From Pseudomonadota bacterium (GTDB taxonomy: Bacteria > Pseudomonadota > Alphaproteobacteria > Caulobacterales > Caulobacteraceae): 64,000 nucleotides of DNA. A program made the position numbers and the translations under genes. Numbering within the stretch: the first letter of the stretch is position 1; each line of letters starts with the position of its first letter. The notes under the pieces were generated by a model that was not told the DNA's origin, searched no databases, and was given only the letters and a program-made list of their open reading frames with translations. Of the stretch, positions 52,979 through 62,429 are shown in pieces. The stretch lies in the NCBI GenBank assembly GCA_963205025.1, contig CAUJHO010000095.1, positions 1-64,000 of the forward strand. Reading direction: 5' to 3'.

Positions 52979-55900
52979 GTGTCGTGCGATGATAACCTTA
53001 TGTTGGGGGTTGATTGTCAGGTTCGCTTCAAACGGACCGGTGAAATGCCCTCCAGCAATACGACGACATCGCTGAATCGGCTGACGGGTATCGCCGCGAC
53101 CCTGTTTGGAACGCCCGCCGCGACGGTGGTTCTGAACGGTGCGGACGGCATGAAGCTGAGCGGCGGCATGAACGTCTGCCGTGATGAGGTGCCCCGCAAG
53201 GCGAGCTTTACCGAAACGGCCATGGCCATGGGCACCGGTGCGGTTCTGGTCGTCGAGAATGCAGCCGAGGACGCGCGGTTCAAGGACGCCGAGGTCGTCT
53301 GCGGACCGAACCATGTGCGATTCTATGCCGGCGCGGTCATCACCCTGAAAGACGGGACCATGGCGGGTACGATCTGTGTGCTGGATGTTTTCCCCAGGGA
53401 GCGCCCGGGCGATGACCAGCTGGAGGCGCTGAAGAAGCTGGCCGAGATGGCCGCCGACATTCTGGACCGCGAAGCCGAAATCAGATTCCAACGCGAAGAA
53501 CTGGCGACGCTCAAGCTGGCCGAAACCATGTCGGGAGTCGGGCACTGGCGCATGGATTTCGTCACCCGCGAGGTCAGTTGGTCCGATGAGGTCTATCGGA
53601 TCTACGGCCTGGACCGGGACACGCACGCGCCGACGGCCGACTCGGTTATTGCGGCATTCCATCCCGACGACCAGGAAGTGGTTCGCAGCCAGATCCTGCA
53701 GGTTGCTGAAACGGGACGGGAAATGCAGTCTGAGCCCCGGCTGATCCGCCCGAACGGAGAGGTTCGGCGGCTGCAGTCGATGGCCGGGGCGGAACTCGGA
53801 CCGGATGGCAAGGTCAAGACGGTGTTCGGCGTCGTGCGCGATGTCACCGAGGACCGGCGGACGATGGATATGATCCAGCGTAGCGAGGCCCGCTATCGGT
53901 TGTTGGCGGACAACACCGCCGATGTCATCACCCGCATCAGGCGAGACGGGAGCAGCCGGTATATTTCGCCCGCCGTCGAGGCGATGCTGGGCTGGCGGTC
54001 TGAGGAGATGACCGGCCAGATCGGTGACTATGTACACCCCGACGATTTCGAAAGAGTCATGGCCGTCATCGAAGGGGCGATGGAGGATAGCGACCGCCAG
54101 GCCGTCGTTCACCGGGCGCGGCACCGCGCCGGGCACTATATCTGGGTCGAGAGCAGCTTCCAGCGGATCCGGTCAGAACCCGGCGAGCCGGAGGAAGTGG
54201 TCGTGGTCATCCGCGACATGTCGCAGCGCAAGGCCCTGGAGGACCAACTCCAGGCCGCCCTGGACCAGGCTCGGGAGAGCGAGACACGCTACCGGCTGCT
54301 GACGGACCGGTCCGAGGACATCATCATCACCTATGGCTATGACACCCTGGTGACCTATGCTTCGCCGTCGCTGGAGCGGATTACGGGCATCAAGCCGGAA
54401 GATATTCTCGGCAAGACGGTCAATACCCTGCTGCACCCGGAAGACTGGCGCGAGGTGAACGCCAAGCTGGCCGCCTTCATTCGCGACCATCCTGATCAGG
54501 ACATGACGACCCAGCGCTATCGCGCCTTCGTCAAGAACGGCGAGGTGCGTCACTATGAGACGCGCACGCGCATCGTTCGCGATGATCAGGGCCGGGTGCT
54601 GGAAATCCAGGACATGGCGCGCGACGTCACCGAGACCCGCCGCCTGGAAGCGGAACTGCGCGAAGCCGTCGACCGCGTCCAGGCCAGTGAGGCCCGCTAC
54701 CGGTTGCTGGCGGACCGGTCTGAGGACGTCATCGCCACCTACGGCTACGACATGAAGGTGACCTATGTGTCGCCGGTCGTCGAAACGGTCACGGGGGTTC
54801 CTCCAGAAGATATTCTGGGTACGCCGGTGACCAATCTGATCCACCCGGACGATGCAGACGAGGCCATCGAGCGCCTTTCGACCTTCATTCGCGAGAATCC
54901 CGACAAGGACATGTTCTCGCAGACCTACCGGGCCTTCACGCGGGACGGTGACATCCGGCACTACGAGACGCGGACGCGCATCGTGCGCGACGGCACGGGA
55001 CGGGTGAAGGAAATTCAGGACGTCGTGCGGGACGTCACGGAGACCCGGCGGCTCGAAGACGAGCTGCGTGAGGCCCTGGCCAAGGCGGAAACTGCCGGCC
55101 AGGTCAAGGCAGAGTTCCTGGCCAATATGAGCCACGAGCTGAGGACGCCTCTGACCAGTGTGGTCGGCTTCGCCGGACTGCTGAAGGGCAGCGAGCACCT
55201 GACGGCCGAAGACCGCCGCCATGTCGACCGCATCGCCACCGGAAGCGAGGTGTTGCTGAGCGTCATCAACGACATTCTCGACTATTCCAAGCTGGAGGCC
55301 GAGGCGCTGGAGATGGACCTGCAGCCGTTCCATGTCTGGGACCTAGCGCACGGGGCCGGCGACCTGATGGAGGCCCAGCGCGCCGCCAAGGGGCTCGACC
55401 TGAAAATCGATGTCGCCGCTTCGGTCCCCGAGGCCCTGAGGGGCGATGCGGGGCGCTTGCGCCAGGTGACGCTGAACTTCCTGTCGAATGCGATGAAGTT
55501 CACGGCCAGGGGCGGGGTGCGGCTGGATGTGGCGGGCGCGCCCGGTCCGGCGGGGACCTGGCGACTGAGGGTGGCGGTGACCGACACCGGCATCGGGATT
55601 GCGTCAGGCAAGCTGGACAGCCTGTTCGAGCGTTTCACCCAGGCCGATCAGTCGACGACGCGCAATTTCGGCGGCACCGGGCTGGGTCTGGCGATCTCGA
55701 AACGTCTGGTCGAGGCCATGGGGGGCGAGATCGGCGCGACGAGCGAGCCGGGAGCCGGGTCGACCTTCTGGTTCGAAGTCCCGCTGGGTATCGCCAAGGA
55801 CGCGCCTGTGGCCCCGGTCGAGGCGGTGCCGGCGGCGGAGCGCCCGGCGCGCATCCTGGTGGCTGACGACGCGCCGGCCAACCGTGAACTGGTCAGCGCC

Positions 55901-56251
55901 ATCTTGGGCCAACTGGGCATCCGCACCGAGGTGGCGTGCAACGGTGTCGAGGCACTGGTGGCCGTGCAGGTGGCGGACTACGACCTGGTCCTGATGGACA
56001 TGCACATGCCGGAAATGGACGGCCTGGAGGCGACGCGGAGCATCCGGGCGCTGGGGGGTGATTTCCTCCGGCTGCCGATCGTTGCCCTGACCGCCAACGT
56101 CCAGCGCGAGCAGATCCAGACCTGCCTGGATGCCGGGATGGACGGCCACCTCGGCAAGCCGATCAATATCGCCGAACTGGCCGCGGTTGTGGCGCACTGG
56201 CTGAATCCCAACGTGCGTGACGAGCCGGGCGCGGACGAAGCGGCGGCCTAG
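52979..56251 (+). CDS. hybrid sensor histidine kinase: GAF-like, multiple PAS, HisKA, HATPase, receiver
   Basis: FLANMSHELRTPLTSVVGFAGLL, GGTGLGLAISKRLVEAMGG, VLMDMHMPEMDGLEATRSI; likely start ATG 53045. Confidence 0.92.
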   Translation: MSCDDNLMLGVDCQVRFKRTGEMPSSNTTTSLNRLTGIAATLFGTPAATVVLNGADGMKLSGGMNVCRDEVPRKASFTETAMAMGTGAVLVVENAAEDARFKDAEVVCGPNHVRFYAGAVITLKDGTMAGTICVLDVFPRERPGDDQLEALKKLAEMAADILDREAEIRFQREELATLKLAETMSGVGHWRMDFVTREVSWSDEVYRIYGLDRDTHAPTADSVIAAFHPDDQEVVRSQILQVAETGREMQSEPRLIRPNGEVRRLQSMAGAELGPDGKVKTVFGVVRDVTEDRRTMDMIQRSEARYRLLADNTADVITRIRRDGSSRYISPAVEAMLGWRSEEMTGQIGDYVHPDDFERVMAVIEGAMEDSDRQAVVHRARHRAGHYIWVESSFQRIRSEPGEPEEVVVVIRDMSQRKALEDQLQAALDQARESETRYRLLTDRSEDIIITYGYDTLVTYASPSLERITGIKPEDILGKTVNTLLHPEDWREVNAKLAAFIRDHPDQDMTTQRYRAFVKNGEVRHYETRTRIVRDDQGRVLEIQDMARDVTETRRLEAELREAVDRVQASEARYRLLADRSEDVIATYGYDMKVTYVSPVVETVTGVPPEDILGTPVTNLIHPDDADEAIERLSTFIRENPDKDMFSQTYRAFTRDGDIRHYETRTRIVRDGTGRVKEIQDVVRDVTETRRLEDELREALAKAETAGQVKAEFLANMSHELRTPLTSVVGFAGLLKGSEHLTAEDRRHVDRIATGSEVLLSVINDILDYSKLEAEALEMDLQPFHVWDLAHGAGDLMEAQRAAKGLDLKIDVAASVPEALRGDAGRLRQVTLNFLSNAMKFTARGGVRLDVAGAPGPAGTWRLRVAVTDTGIGIASGKLDSLFERFTQADQSTTRNFGGTGLGLAISKRLVEAMGGEIGATSEPGAGSTFWFEVPLGIAKDAPVAPVEAVPAAERPARILVADDAPANRELVSAILGQLGIRTEVACNGVEALVAVQVADYDLVLMDMHMPEMDGLEATRSIRALGGDFLRLPIVALTANVQREQIQTCLDAGMDGHLGKPINIAELAAVVAHWLNPNVRDEPGADEAAA

Positions 56252-56403
56252 ACGGACCCTCGATCGCTCTCGCATTTCGCTGATTTAGATCAATCAAAAC
56301 AGCGGTGTATGGAATTCTGATCGCAAGTTGTCCCCGCGGCACGCTGGTCGGTTAGGTTTGTCGCAGGCTCGAGATCTGGGCCTGAAGCACCCCGGAGACA
56401 CCG

Positions 56404-57555
56404 ATGTTCGACTGGCGGAGGCCGTTTGGCCGACGGCGCGTGACCGCGCCTGAAACCAAGGCGAGTGCGGTCGGACCCGTCATCGCCTTCTCCCATGTCG
56501 GGCGGCCGGTGTGGACGCCGCGCGACTATGCCAACCTGGCGCGCGAAGGCTTTGCACAGAACCCGGTGGTCTATCGCTGTGTGCGGATGATCGCCGAGGC
56601 GGCGGCCAGTGTGCCGCTGGCCGTGTTTGAGGGCGAAACGCGGCGGGACGACCATCCGCTGGCCGGGCGGCTGGCGCGGCCCAATCCCGAACAGTCGGGT
56701 CAGGAGATGTTCGAGCAGTTGTACGGCTATCTGCAGACGGCGGGGAATGCCTATCTGGAGGCGGTCGAGGACGGGGCGGCGGAATTCTATGCGCTGAGGC
56801 CGGACCGGATGCAGGTGGTGCCGGGGGGCAGCGGCTGGCCGGCGGCCTATGACTATACGGTCGGGGCGCGGACGCGGCGGTTGCTGCGGGCGGCTGACGG
56901 GTTCTCGCCGGTGCTGCATCTGAAACTCTTCAATCCGGCGGATGACTGGTACGGGGCAGCGCCGCTGGAGGCGGCGGCCTGGGCCGTCGATGTCCACAAT
57001 GCATCGGCAGCGTGGAACAAGGCGTTGCTGGACAATCAGGCGCGGCCAAGCGGAGCCCTGGTGTTCGGCGGCGGCCACATGACCGAGGGCCAGTTCGAGG
57101 CGCTGAAGGCCGAGCTGGAGGCGAGCTACGCCGGGGTCGCCAATGCCGGACGGCCGATGCTGCTGGAAGGCGGGCTGGAGTGGAAGCCGATGGCGCTGAG
57201 CCCGCATGATCTGGATCATGTCGCGGGCAGGCATGCCGCTGCGCGAGAGATCGCCCTGGCGTTCGGGGTGCCGCCGCAGCTTCTGGGGATACCCGGTGAC
57301 AACACCTATCAGAACTTCAAGGAGGCCCAGGGGGCGTTCTGGCGTCAGACGATCGTGCCGCTGGTCGGCAAGACGGCGGGCGCAATGACCGCCTGGCTGG
57401 CACCCCGTTGGCCACAGGTCACGATCCGCCCGGATCTGGACGCCGTGCCGGGACTGGCCGGCGAGCGCGAGGCGCTGTGGGCCCGGCTGGAGGCGGCGAG
57501 CTTCCTGACGCCCGAGGAGCGGCGGCGGCTGGCGGGCCTTGGTGGTGAGGGGTGA
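56404..57555 (+). CDS. phage/GTA portal protein (HK97 type)
   Basis: FAQNPVVYRCVRMIAEAAASVPLAVFEGE…QEMFEQLYGYLQTAGNAYLE…NTYQNFKEAQGAFWRQTIVPL. Confidence 0.93.
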   Translation: MFDWRRPFGRRRVTAPETKASAVGPVIAFSHVGRPVWTPRDYANLAREGFAQNPVVYRCVRMIAEAAASVPLAVFEGETRRDDHPLAGRLARPNPEQSGQEMFEQLYGYLQTAGNAYLEAVEDGAAEFYALRPDRMQVVPGGSGWPAAYDYTVGARTRRLLRAADGFSPVLHLKLFNPADDWYGAAPLEAAAWAVDVHNASAAWNKALLDNQARPSGALVFGGGHMTEGQFEALKAELEASYAGVANAGRPMLLEGGLEWKPMALSPHDLDHVAGRHAAAREIALAFGVPPQLLGIPGDNTYQNFKEAQGAFWRQTIVPLVGKTAGAMTAWLAPRWPQVTIRPDLDAVPGLAGEREALWARLEAASFLTPEERRRLAGLGGEG

Positions 57556-57567
57556 GTGGGGAGGCGG

Positions 57568-57700
57568 GTTCTAGGTTCTAGGGACCAGGTTCTAGGGAAC
57601 GATCGCTGGGTCGCCAATCGCTTCCGCCTTTCGCAGGGGCGTGTCGCGAGGCCGACGGAATAGGTGCCCCAATCCCTAGAACCTAGCCCCTAGAACCTGC
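57568..57700. repeat. CTAG-rich long inverted repeat (GGTTCTAGG units)
   Basis: Left arm ggttctaggttctagggaccaggttctaggga; right arm tccctagaacctagcccctagaacc; six CTAG tetramers. Confidence 0.75.
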
Positions 57701-57751
57701 CGACACACTCGACCCTACCCCCCAAAAAATCCCAAGACGACGGAGGTGTCC

Positions 57752-57988
57752 ATGACGGACGAAATGGCCCGGCGATGGCCGGCGGCGGTGCTGGTGGCGG
57801 TGGCGGTTCAGGCGGCGGCAGCCCTGATGTGGGGCGGGGCGGCGTCAGCCCGGATCGCGGCGCTGGAGGCGCGGGCCGAACGACAGGGAACCGTGATCGA
57901 GCGGCTGGCGCGGCGGGAAGAACAGGTGGCCGCGACGCGGGCGGCGGTCGAGCGGATGGAGAGGCGGCTCGAAGGAGCCGAGTCATGA
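57752..57988 (+). CDS. small TM + coiled-coil protein of the GTA cluster
   Basis: MTDEMARRWPAAVLVAVAVQAAAALMWGG…LEARAERQGTVIERLARREEQ; between portal and protease. Confidence 0.7.
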   Translation: MTDEMARRWPAAVLVAVAVQAAAALMWGGAASARIAALEARAERQGTVIERLARREEQVAATRAAVERMERRLEGAES

Positions 57989-58473
57989 GTGGCGGGTGGT
58001 GTGTGGCGGGAGAGACTAGAGACGCCCGTGCGGACGGGGCGCGCGGCGACTCGTCACCCGCGCCTCGCGGCTCGTCACTTGTGATCGAAGGCTATGCCTC
58101 TCTCTGGGGCGTGGCCGATCTGAACCGGGATGTGACGGTGAGGGGCTGTTTCGAACAGAGCCTGGTCGGGCGTGGTCCCGCCGGCGTGCGGATGCTGCAC
58201 CAGCATGAGGACGCGCCCGTCGGGGTCTGGGACGAGATTTATGAGGACGAACGCGGGCTGTTCGTGCGCGGGCAGGTCATGGACTGGTCGGCCGGGGCAC
58301 GGTTCTGTCAGGCCCTGGTCAGGGCCGGGGCACTGGATGGCTTGTCGATCGGGTTTCGGCCCGTGGCAGCGCGCAGGGATGGGCCGCTGAGGGTGCTGAC
58401 AGCGGTGGACCTGTGGGAGGTGTCGCTGGTGACGTTTCCGATGCTGCCGGGCGCGCGGCTGGTCTGCGCCTAA
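57985..58473 (+). CDS. HK97 family prohead protease (GTA)
   Basis: IEGYASLWGVADLNRDVTVRGCFEQSL, MLHQHEDAPVGVWDEIYED, LSIGFRPVAAR, LWEVSLVTFPMLPGARL. Confidence 0.92.
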   Translation: MSGGWCVAGETRDARADGARGDSSPAPRGSSLVIEGYASLWGVADLNRDVTVRGCFEQSLVGRGPAGVRMLHQHEDAPVGVWDEIYEDERGLFVRGQVMDWSAGARFCQALVRAGALDGLSIGFRPVAARRDGPLRVLTAVDLWEVSLVTFPMLPGARLVCA

Positions 58474-59291
58474 CCCATCTGTCGGGCCTGGCGCGCGGCC
58501 AGGGCGGCGTGAATGCTGTCGAGCGGCTTGGGCTGGGTCAGCATCCGGGCGATCCAGAAGGCCCCGATGCCGAAGATGAAGATCGGGCCGCCCGAGAGGA
58601 TGCCGGCGACGACGGCTATGGTGATGAGGCCGACCCAGATCCCGATCTTGAGGGTGGTCTTGTCGAGGGCCGCGCCGGCTTCCGATTCGACGACGAGCGG
58701 CGTCTGTGACGGCGTAACGGGTGCGGCGCTGGATTGTATCAAGACCGGCGGTGGGGCCGAGACCGGGACCGAGGTTTTCTGCGGCGGTGCCTTCACGACA
58801 TCGGCGCGCGCCTGGGAGCGATCGCGCCGGCGATAGAGGGCCGGGTCGATCGGTCGCGAGCGGTCGGCGGCATCGAGATAGAAGAGCTGGTCAAAGCCGA
58901 TGTTCTGGAAATCCAGGCCGGAGATGTCCTGGCCATAGGCATCGGCGATCAGGCCGACGAGGCGACCGCGCCGAAGCTGGAACTGAAAGGACATGGGCTG
59001 GGCCAGGCCGCTGACGACGGCATGGACGGAACCGAACAGGCCGCTCTGGCCCCGCCCCCGACCGGAGGCTGACTGTGCCAGGCCGGTGCGCCGGACGAAG
59101 CCGGACATGCCGCGATGGACGCGACCGGGCGTGGCCTCATCGGCGAGACCCTCAAGCTGAGGGAAGGCCGGGGCAAGTTCCCAGGCGAGCGCCTGGATGG
59201 CGGCGCGCTCTAGCCGCGAAAAGGGAACGATCGGGTCGGAACGGCGCGGCAAGGCGATCTCCATCCGGGGGCGCAGGACTTTGGGTCGCAT
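58470..59291 (-). CDS. membrane hypothetical protein, antisense within the GTA cluster
   Basis: Two C-terminal TM segments (LKIGIWVGLITIAVVAGILSGGPIFIFGIGAFWIA). Confidence 0.7.
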   Translation of the reverse strand: MRPKVLRPRMEIALPRRSDPIVPFSRLERAAIQALAWELAPAFPQLEGLADEATPGRVHRGMSGFVRRTGLAQSASGRGRGQSGLFGSVHAVVSGLAQPMSFQFQLRRGRLVGLIADAYGQDISGLDFQNIGFDQLFYLDAADRSRPIDPALYRRRDRSQARADVVKAPPQKTSVPVSAPPPVLIQSSAAPVTPSQTPLVVESEAGAALDKTTLKIGIWVGLITIAVVAGILSGGPIFIFGIGAFWIARMLTQPKPLDSIHAALAARQARQMG

Positions 59292-59297
59292 CGCGCG

Positions 59298-59352
59298 ACC
59301 CCTCATCCGCCCCGCTTTGCGGGGTCCACCTTCTCCCGCAAGGGCGGAAGGA
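59298..59352. repeat. related two-hairpin palindromic element copy D
   Basis: CCCCTCATCCGCCCCGCTTTGCGGGGTCCACCTTCTCCCGCAAGGGCGGAAGG. Confidence 0.6.
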
Positions 59353-59368
59353 TCAACCAGGGAAGACC

Positions 59369-60625
59369 ATGAAAGAGACCAAACAGAGCCTCGCCTCACC
59401 CGAGGCGCGGGCGGCGATGCATGAGCTGATGGGCGCGTTCGAGGCATTCAAGGCGGCCAACGACGAGCGGCTGGAGGCGATTGAACGCAAGGCCGGAGAC
59501 GGTCTGCTGGAGGAAAAGGTGGCGCGTATCGACCAGGCGGTTGGGGCGGCGCAGGACCGGCTGGAGAGGCTGTCGGCGGAGGCGCGGCGGCCCCTTATCG
59601 CCGGTGCGGCGGAGAGAGTCCCCTCCACCCCTTCGGGGTCCCCCTCCCCAATGCATGGGGAGGAGACGAAAGCGGCGTTCGCCGGATATCTGCGGCACGG
59701 CGCGACAGCGGGGCTGATCGAGGTCAAGGCCGGGCTGTCGACCGGAGCGTCGTCGGGTGGCTATGTCGTGCCCGAACAGGTCGAGCGGCTGATCGAGCGG
59801 CGGCTGATGGCGGCGTCTCCGATGCGCGAGATCGCCACGGTCAGGACGGTGGCCGGCGGCGTCTTCAAGAAGCCGGTGTCGATCAGCGGCATCGAAAGCG
59901 GCTGGGTCGCCGAGACGGCGGCGCGGCCCGAGACGGACCCGGCGAGCCTGGCCCTGCTGGAGTTTCCGTCGGCGGATCTCTATGCCAGCCCGGCCGCGAC
60001 CCAGACCCTGCTGGACGATGCCATGGTCGATCTGGACGCCTGGCTGGCCGAGGAGGTCGAGGATGCTTTCGCCGCCCAGGAGACGGCGGCCTTCGTCGCC
60101 GGCACCGGTACGAACCAGCCCAAGGGCTTCCTGTCCTATCCGGTCGAGGCCGATGCCTCGGCGCAATGGGGCGAGATCGGCTATGTCGCGGCGGGCGCGG
60201 CCGGGGCCTTCGACAGCGAGGACCCGGTGGATCGATTGATCGACCTGATCTATGCGCCGGCGTCGCAATACCGGGCCAATGCGCGGTTCGTGATGAACCG
60301 GCGCACTGCGGGCCTGATTCGCAAGTTCAAGGATGCCGACGGCAACTACATCTGGAGCCCGGCGACCCAGCCGGGGGCGACCAGTTCGCTGCTCGGCTAT
60401 CCGGTGACGGAAATCGAACAGATGCCGGACGTCAGTGCGGACAGCTTGTCCATCGCGTTCGGGGACTTCCGGCGCGGCTATCTGATCGTGGATCGGGCCG
60501 GGGTCAGGGTGTTGCGCGATCCCTATACGGCCAAGCCCTATGTGCTGTTCTACACGACCAAGCGGGTCGGCGGCGGGGTGCAGAACTTTGACGCCATCAA
60601 GGTGATGAAGTTCGCCGCCTCGTAG
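59369..60625 (+). CDS. HK97-type major capsid protein (GTA)
   Basis: STGASSGGYVVPEQVERLIERRLMAASPMREIATV … TGTNQPKGFLSYP … RAGVRVLRDPYTAKPYVLFYTTKRVGGGVQNFDAIKVMKFAAS. Confidence 0.95.
   Translation: MKETKQSLASPEARAAMHELMGAFEAFKAANDERLEAIERKAGDGLLEEKVARIDQAVGAAQDRLERLSAEARRPLIAGAAERVPSTPSGSPSPMHGEETKAAFAGYLRHGATAGLIEVKAGLSTGASSGGYVVPEQVERLIERRLMAASPMREIATVRTVAGGVFKKPVSISGIESGWVAETAARPETDPASLALLEFPSADLYASPAATQTLLDDAMVDLDAWLAEEVEDAFAAQETAAFVAGTGTNQPKGFLSYPVEADASAQWGEIGYVAAGAAGAFDSEDPVDRLIDLIYAPASQYRANARFVMNRRTAGLIRKFKDADGNYIWSPATQPGATSSLLGYPVTEIEQMPDVSADSLSIAFGDFRRGYLIVDRAGVRVLRDPYTAKPYVLFYTTKRVGGGVQNFDAIKVMKFAAS
59618..59667. repeat. two-hairpin palindromic element copy C, inside the capsid CDS
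   Basis: GTCCCCTCCACCCCTTCGGGGTCCCCCTCCCCAATGCATGGGGAGGAGA, encodes VPSTPSGSPSPMHGEE. Confidence 0.8.
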
Positions 60626-60736
60626 AGGCGGCGAGTGATGAGTAGCGGGTCGTGAGTGGTGAGGGGCGGGTGGCACAGTTGGTGTTGCTCGCCTCTTGTC
60701 CCTCGCTCCTCCCCCTTTCGAGCATAGCGAGATCCC

Positions 60737-60991
60737 ATGAGCGAACCGGTGAGCCTCACCGAGGCGAAGCTGTTCCTGCGCGTCAGCCATGACGCTGAGG
60801 ACGATCTGATCGAAACCCTGATCGCGGCGGCCCGGCAGCGGGTGGAGGCCGCGACCGGCGACATGATCGACGAGGCGGCTCCGGCGGCCTTGCGGCTGGT
60901 GGTGCTGAAGCTGGTCCATGCCGCCTATGAGGGCGAGACGGATGCTGAGACGGAAGCCTGGCTGAAGCCCTATCGCCCGGTGCGACTGTGA
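60737..60991 (+). CDS. phage gp6-like head-tail connector (GTA)
   Basis: [41 protein letters not shown]. Confidence 0.9.
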   Translation: MSEPVSLTEAKLFLRVSHDAEDDLIETLIAAARQRVEAATGDMIDEAAPAALRLVVLKLVHAAYEGETDAETEAWLKPYRPVRL

Positions 60992-61302
60992 GGCCGTATC
61001 GAACCCTGGCCCAGGTGTTTTCCCGGTCTGAAGCCGAGACGGATTTCGGCGGGTTGACGGTGACCTGGACGCCGCTGGGCGAGCTTTGGCTGAGCCTGGC
61101 ATCCCCGCAAAGATACGAGGACGGAACCGGCGATGCCCGGCCGGTCGTGAGCGAGAAAGTCCTTGCGGGATCGGGGTCGGACCCCCGCGTCCAGCCGGGG
61201 CAAAGGGTGGATGTCGGGGGTGTCGCCTGGCGGCTCGTCCACGTCGATCGGGACGCGCCGAAGATGGGTCACATGACATTGACCCTGACCCGAGAGCTCT
61301 GA
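60988..61302 (+). CDS. head-tail adaptor protein (GTA)
   Basis: [14 protein letters not shown]…[40 protein letters not shown] start. Confidence 0.85.
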   Translation: MRPYRTLAQVFSRSEAETDFGGLTVTWTPLGELWLSLASPQRYEDGTGDARPVVSEKVLAGSGSDPRVQPGQRVDVGGVAWRLVHVDRDAPKMGHMTLTLTREL

Positions 61303-61712
61303 TGCCGCTGGACCCCGAACGCGCCCTGCAGAAGGCGCTGATCACCCACCTTCGCGCCGACGCCGGCCTGACCGCGCTGTTGACGCATCCGACCGCCATC
61401 CACGATCAGCCGCCGGAGGACGTCGGCTGGCCGCACCTGTTGATCGGGCGCAGCGAGAGCCGGCCGGTGCCGGCGGACGGTGCCGCGACGGAACATATCC
61501 TGACGCTGACGGTGCGGTCGCGCTTCGGCGGGACCGAGGAGGCCAAGGCCGTCAATGCGGCCCTGCGGGTCGCCCTGAGCGAGCCGGGCCTGAGCCTGGA
61601 AGGCGGGCGCATCGTGAGCCTGAGGGTGACCTATCAGGATGTGTTCCGGGCGGCAGACTGGAACACCACGCTCGGCGTCAGCCGGGTGCGGGTCGTCACA
61701 GACGAGGATTGA
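61302..61712 (+). CDS. DUF3168 tail completion protein (GTA)
   Basis: ALQKALITHLRADAGLTALL…IHDQPPEDVGWPHLLIGRSESRP. Confidence 0.88.
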   Translation: MPLDPERALQKALITHLRADAGLTALLTHPTAIHDQPPEDVGWPHLLIGRSESRPVPADGAATEHILTLTVRSRFGGTEEAKAVNAALRVALSEPGLSLEGGRIVSLRVTYQDVFRAADWNTTLGVSRVRVVTDED

Positions 61713-61722
61713 GGAGCATTCC

Positions 61723-62139
61723 ATGGGCGCGCAGCGCGGCAAGGACATTCTGTTGAAGATCGACGACGGCGAGGACCCGCCGGGATTCGTCACGGTGGCG
61801 GGGCTGAGGGCGCGGACCATCGCGCTGAATGCGCGCCCGGTGGATGTGACCGATGCGGACTCGGCCGGACGCTGGCGCGAGTTGTTGGCCGGAGCCGGGG
61901 TGAAGGCCTGTTCGGTCGCCGGCCAGGGCGTGTTTCGCGACGCGGCGTCGGATGCGCGGGTGCGCGAGGCCTTTTTTGCGCAGTCGGCGCGGACCTGGCG
62001 GCTGATCGTGCCGGACTTCGGGATGATCGAAGGGCCGTTCCTGGTGGCCGGGCTGGAATATGCCGGGGATCATGCCGGGGAGGCGACCTTTGCGCTGAGC
62101 CTGGCGAGTGCCGGCGAGCTGACGTTCGAGGCGCTGTGA
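61723..62139 (+). CDS. phage major tail protein, TP901-1 family (GTA)
   Basis: MGAQRGKDILLKIDDGEDPPGFVTVAGLRARTIALNARPVDVTDADSAGRWRELLAGAGVKACSVAGQGVF. Confidence 0.9.
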   Translation: MGAQRGKDILLKIDDGEDPPGFVTVAGLRARTIALNARPVDVTDADSAGRWRELLAGAGVKACSVAGQGVFRDAASDARVREAFFAQSARTWRLIVPDFGMIEGPFLVAGLEYAGDHAGEATFALSLASAGELTFEAL

Positions 62140-62429
62140 TGAACCCGGTGCGCGGTGATGCAGAGGTCGTGATCGGTGACGAGCCGGTGCGGCTGTGCCT
62201 GACGCTGGGGGCGCTGGCCGAGATCGAGGCGGCGCTGGAAGCGACCGGGTTTCAGGCCCTGGCGGATCGGCTGCGGGCTCTGACAGCTGCGGATCTGGTG
62301 GCGGTGCTGGCGGCGCTGATCCGGGGCGGTGGGGCCGAGGCGGCAATGGCCCGGCGACTGGCGGAGATGACAGAGCCGCGTGCTGCCGCCGAGGCGGTGG
62401 CACGGGCGTTCGAAGCGGCGTCAGGATGA
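62136..62429 (+). CDS. GTA-type tail assembly gene (gene transfer agent family, GTA_gp10-like)
   Basis: NPVRGDAEVVIGDEPVRLCLTLGALAEIEAALEATGFQALADRL. Confidence 0.85.
   Translation: MMNPVRGDAEVVIGDEPVRLCLTLGALAEIEAALEATGFQALADRLRALTAADLVAVLAALIRGGGAEAAMARRLAEMTEPRAAAEAVARAFEAASG

Noticed and set aside
58713-61399. Large minus-strand ORF (59396-61399) across the capsid region
   Set aside because: Shadow frame of capsid and connector genes; His/Arg/Gln-rich composition.
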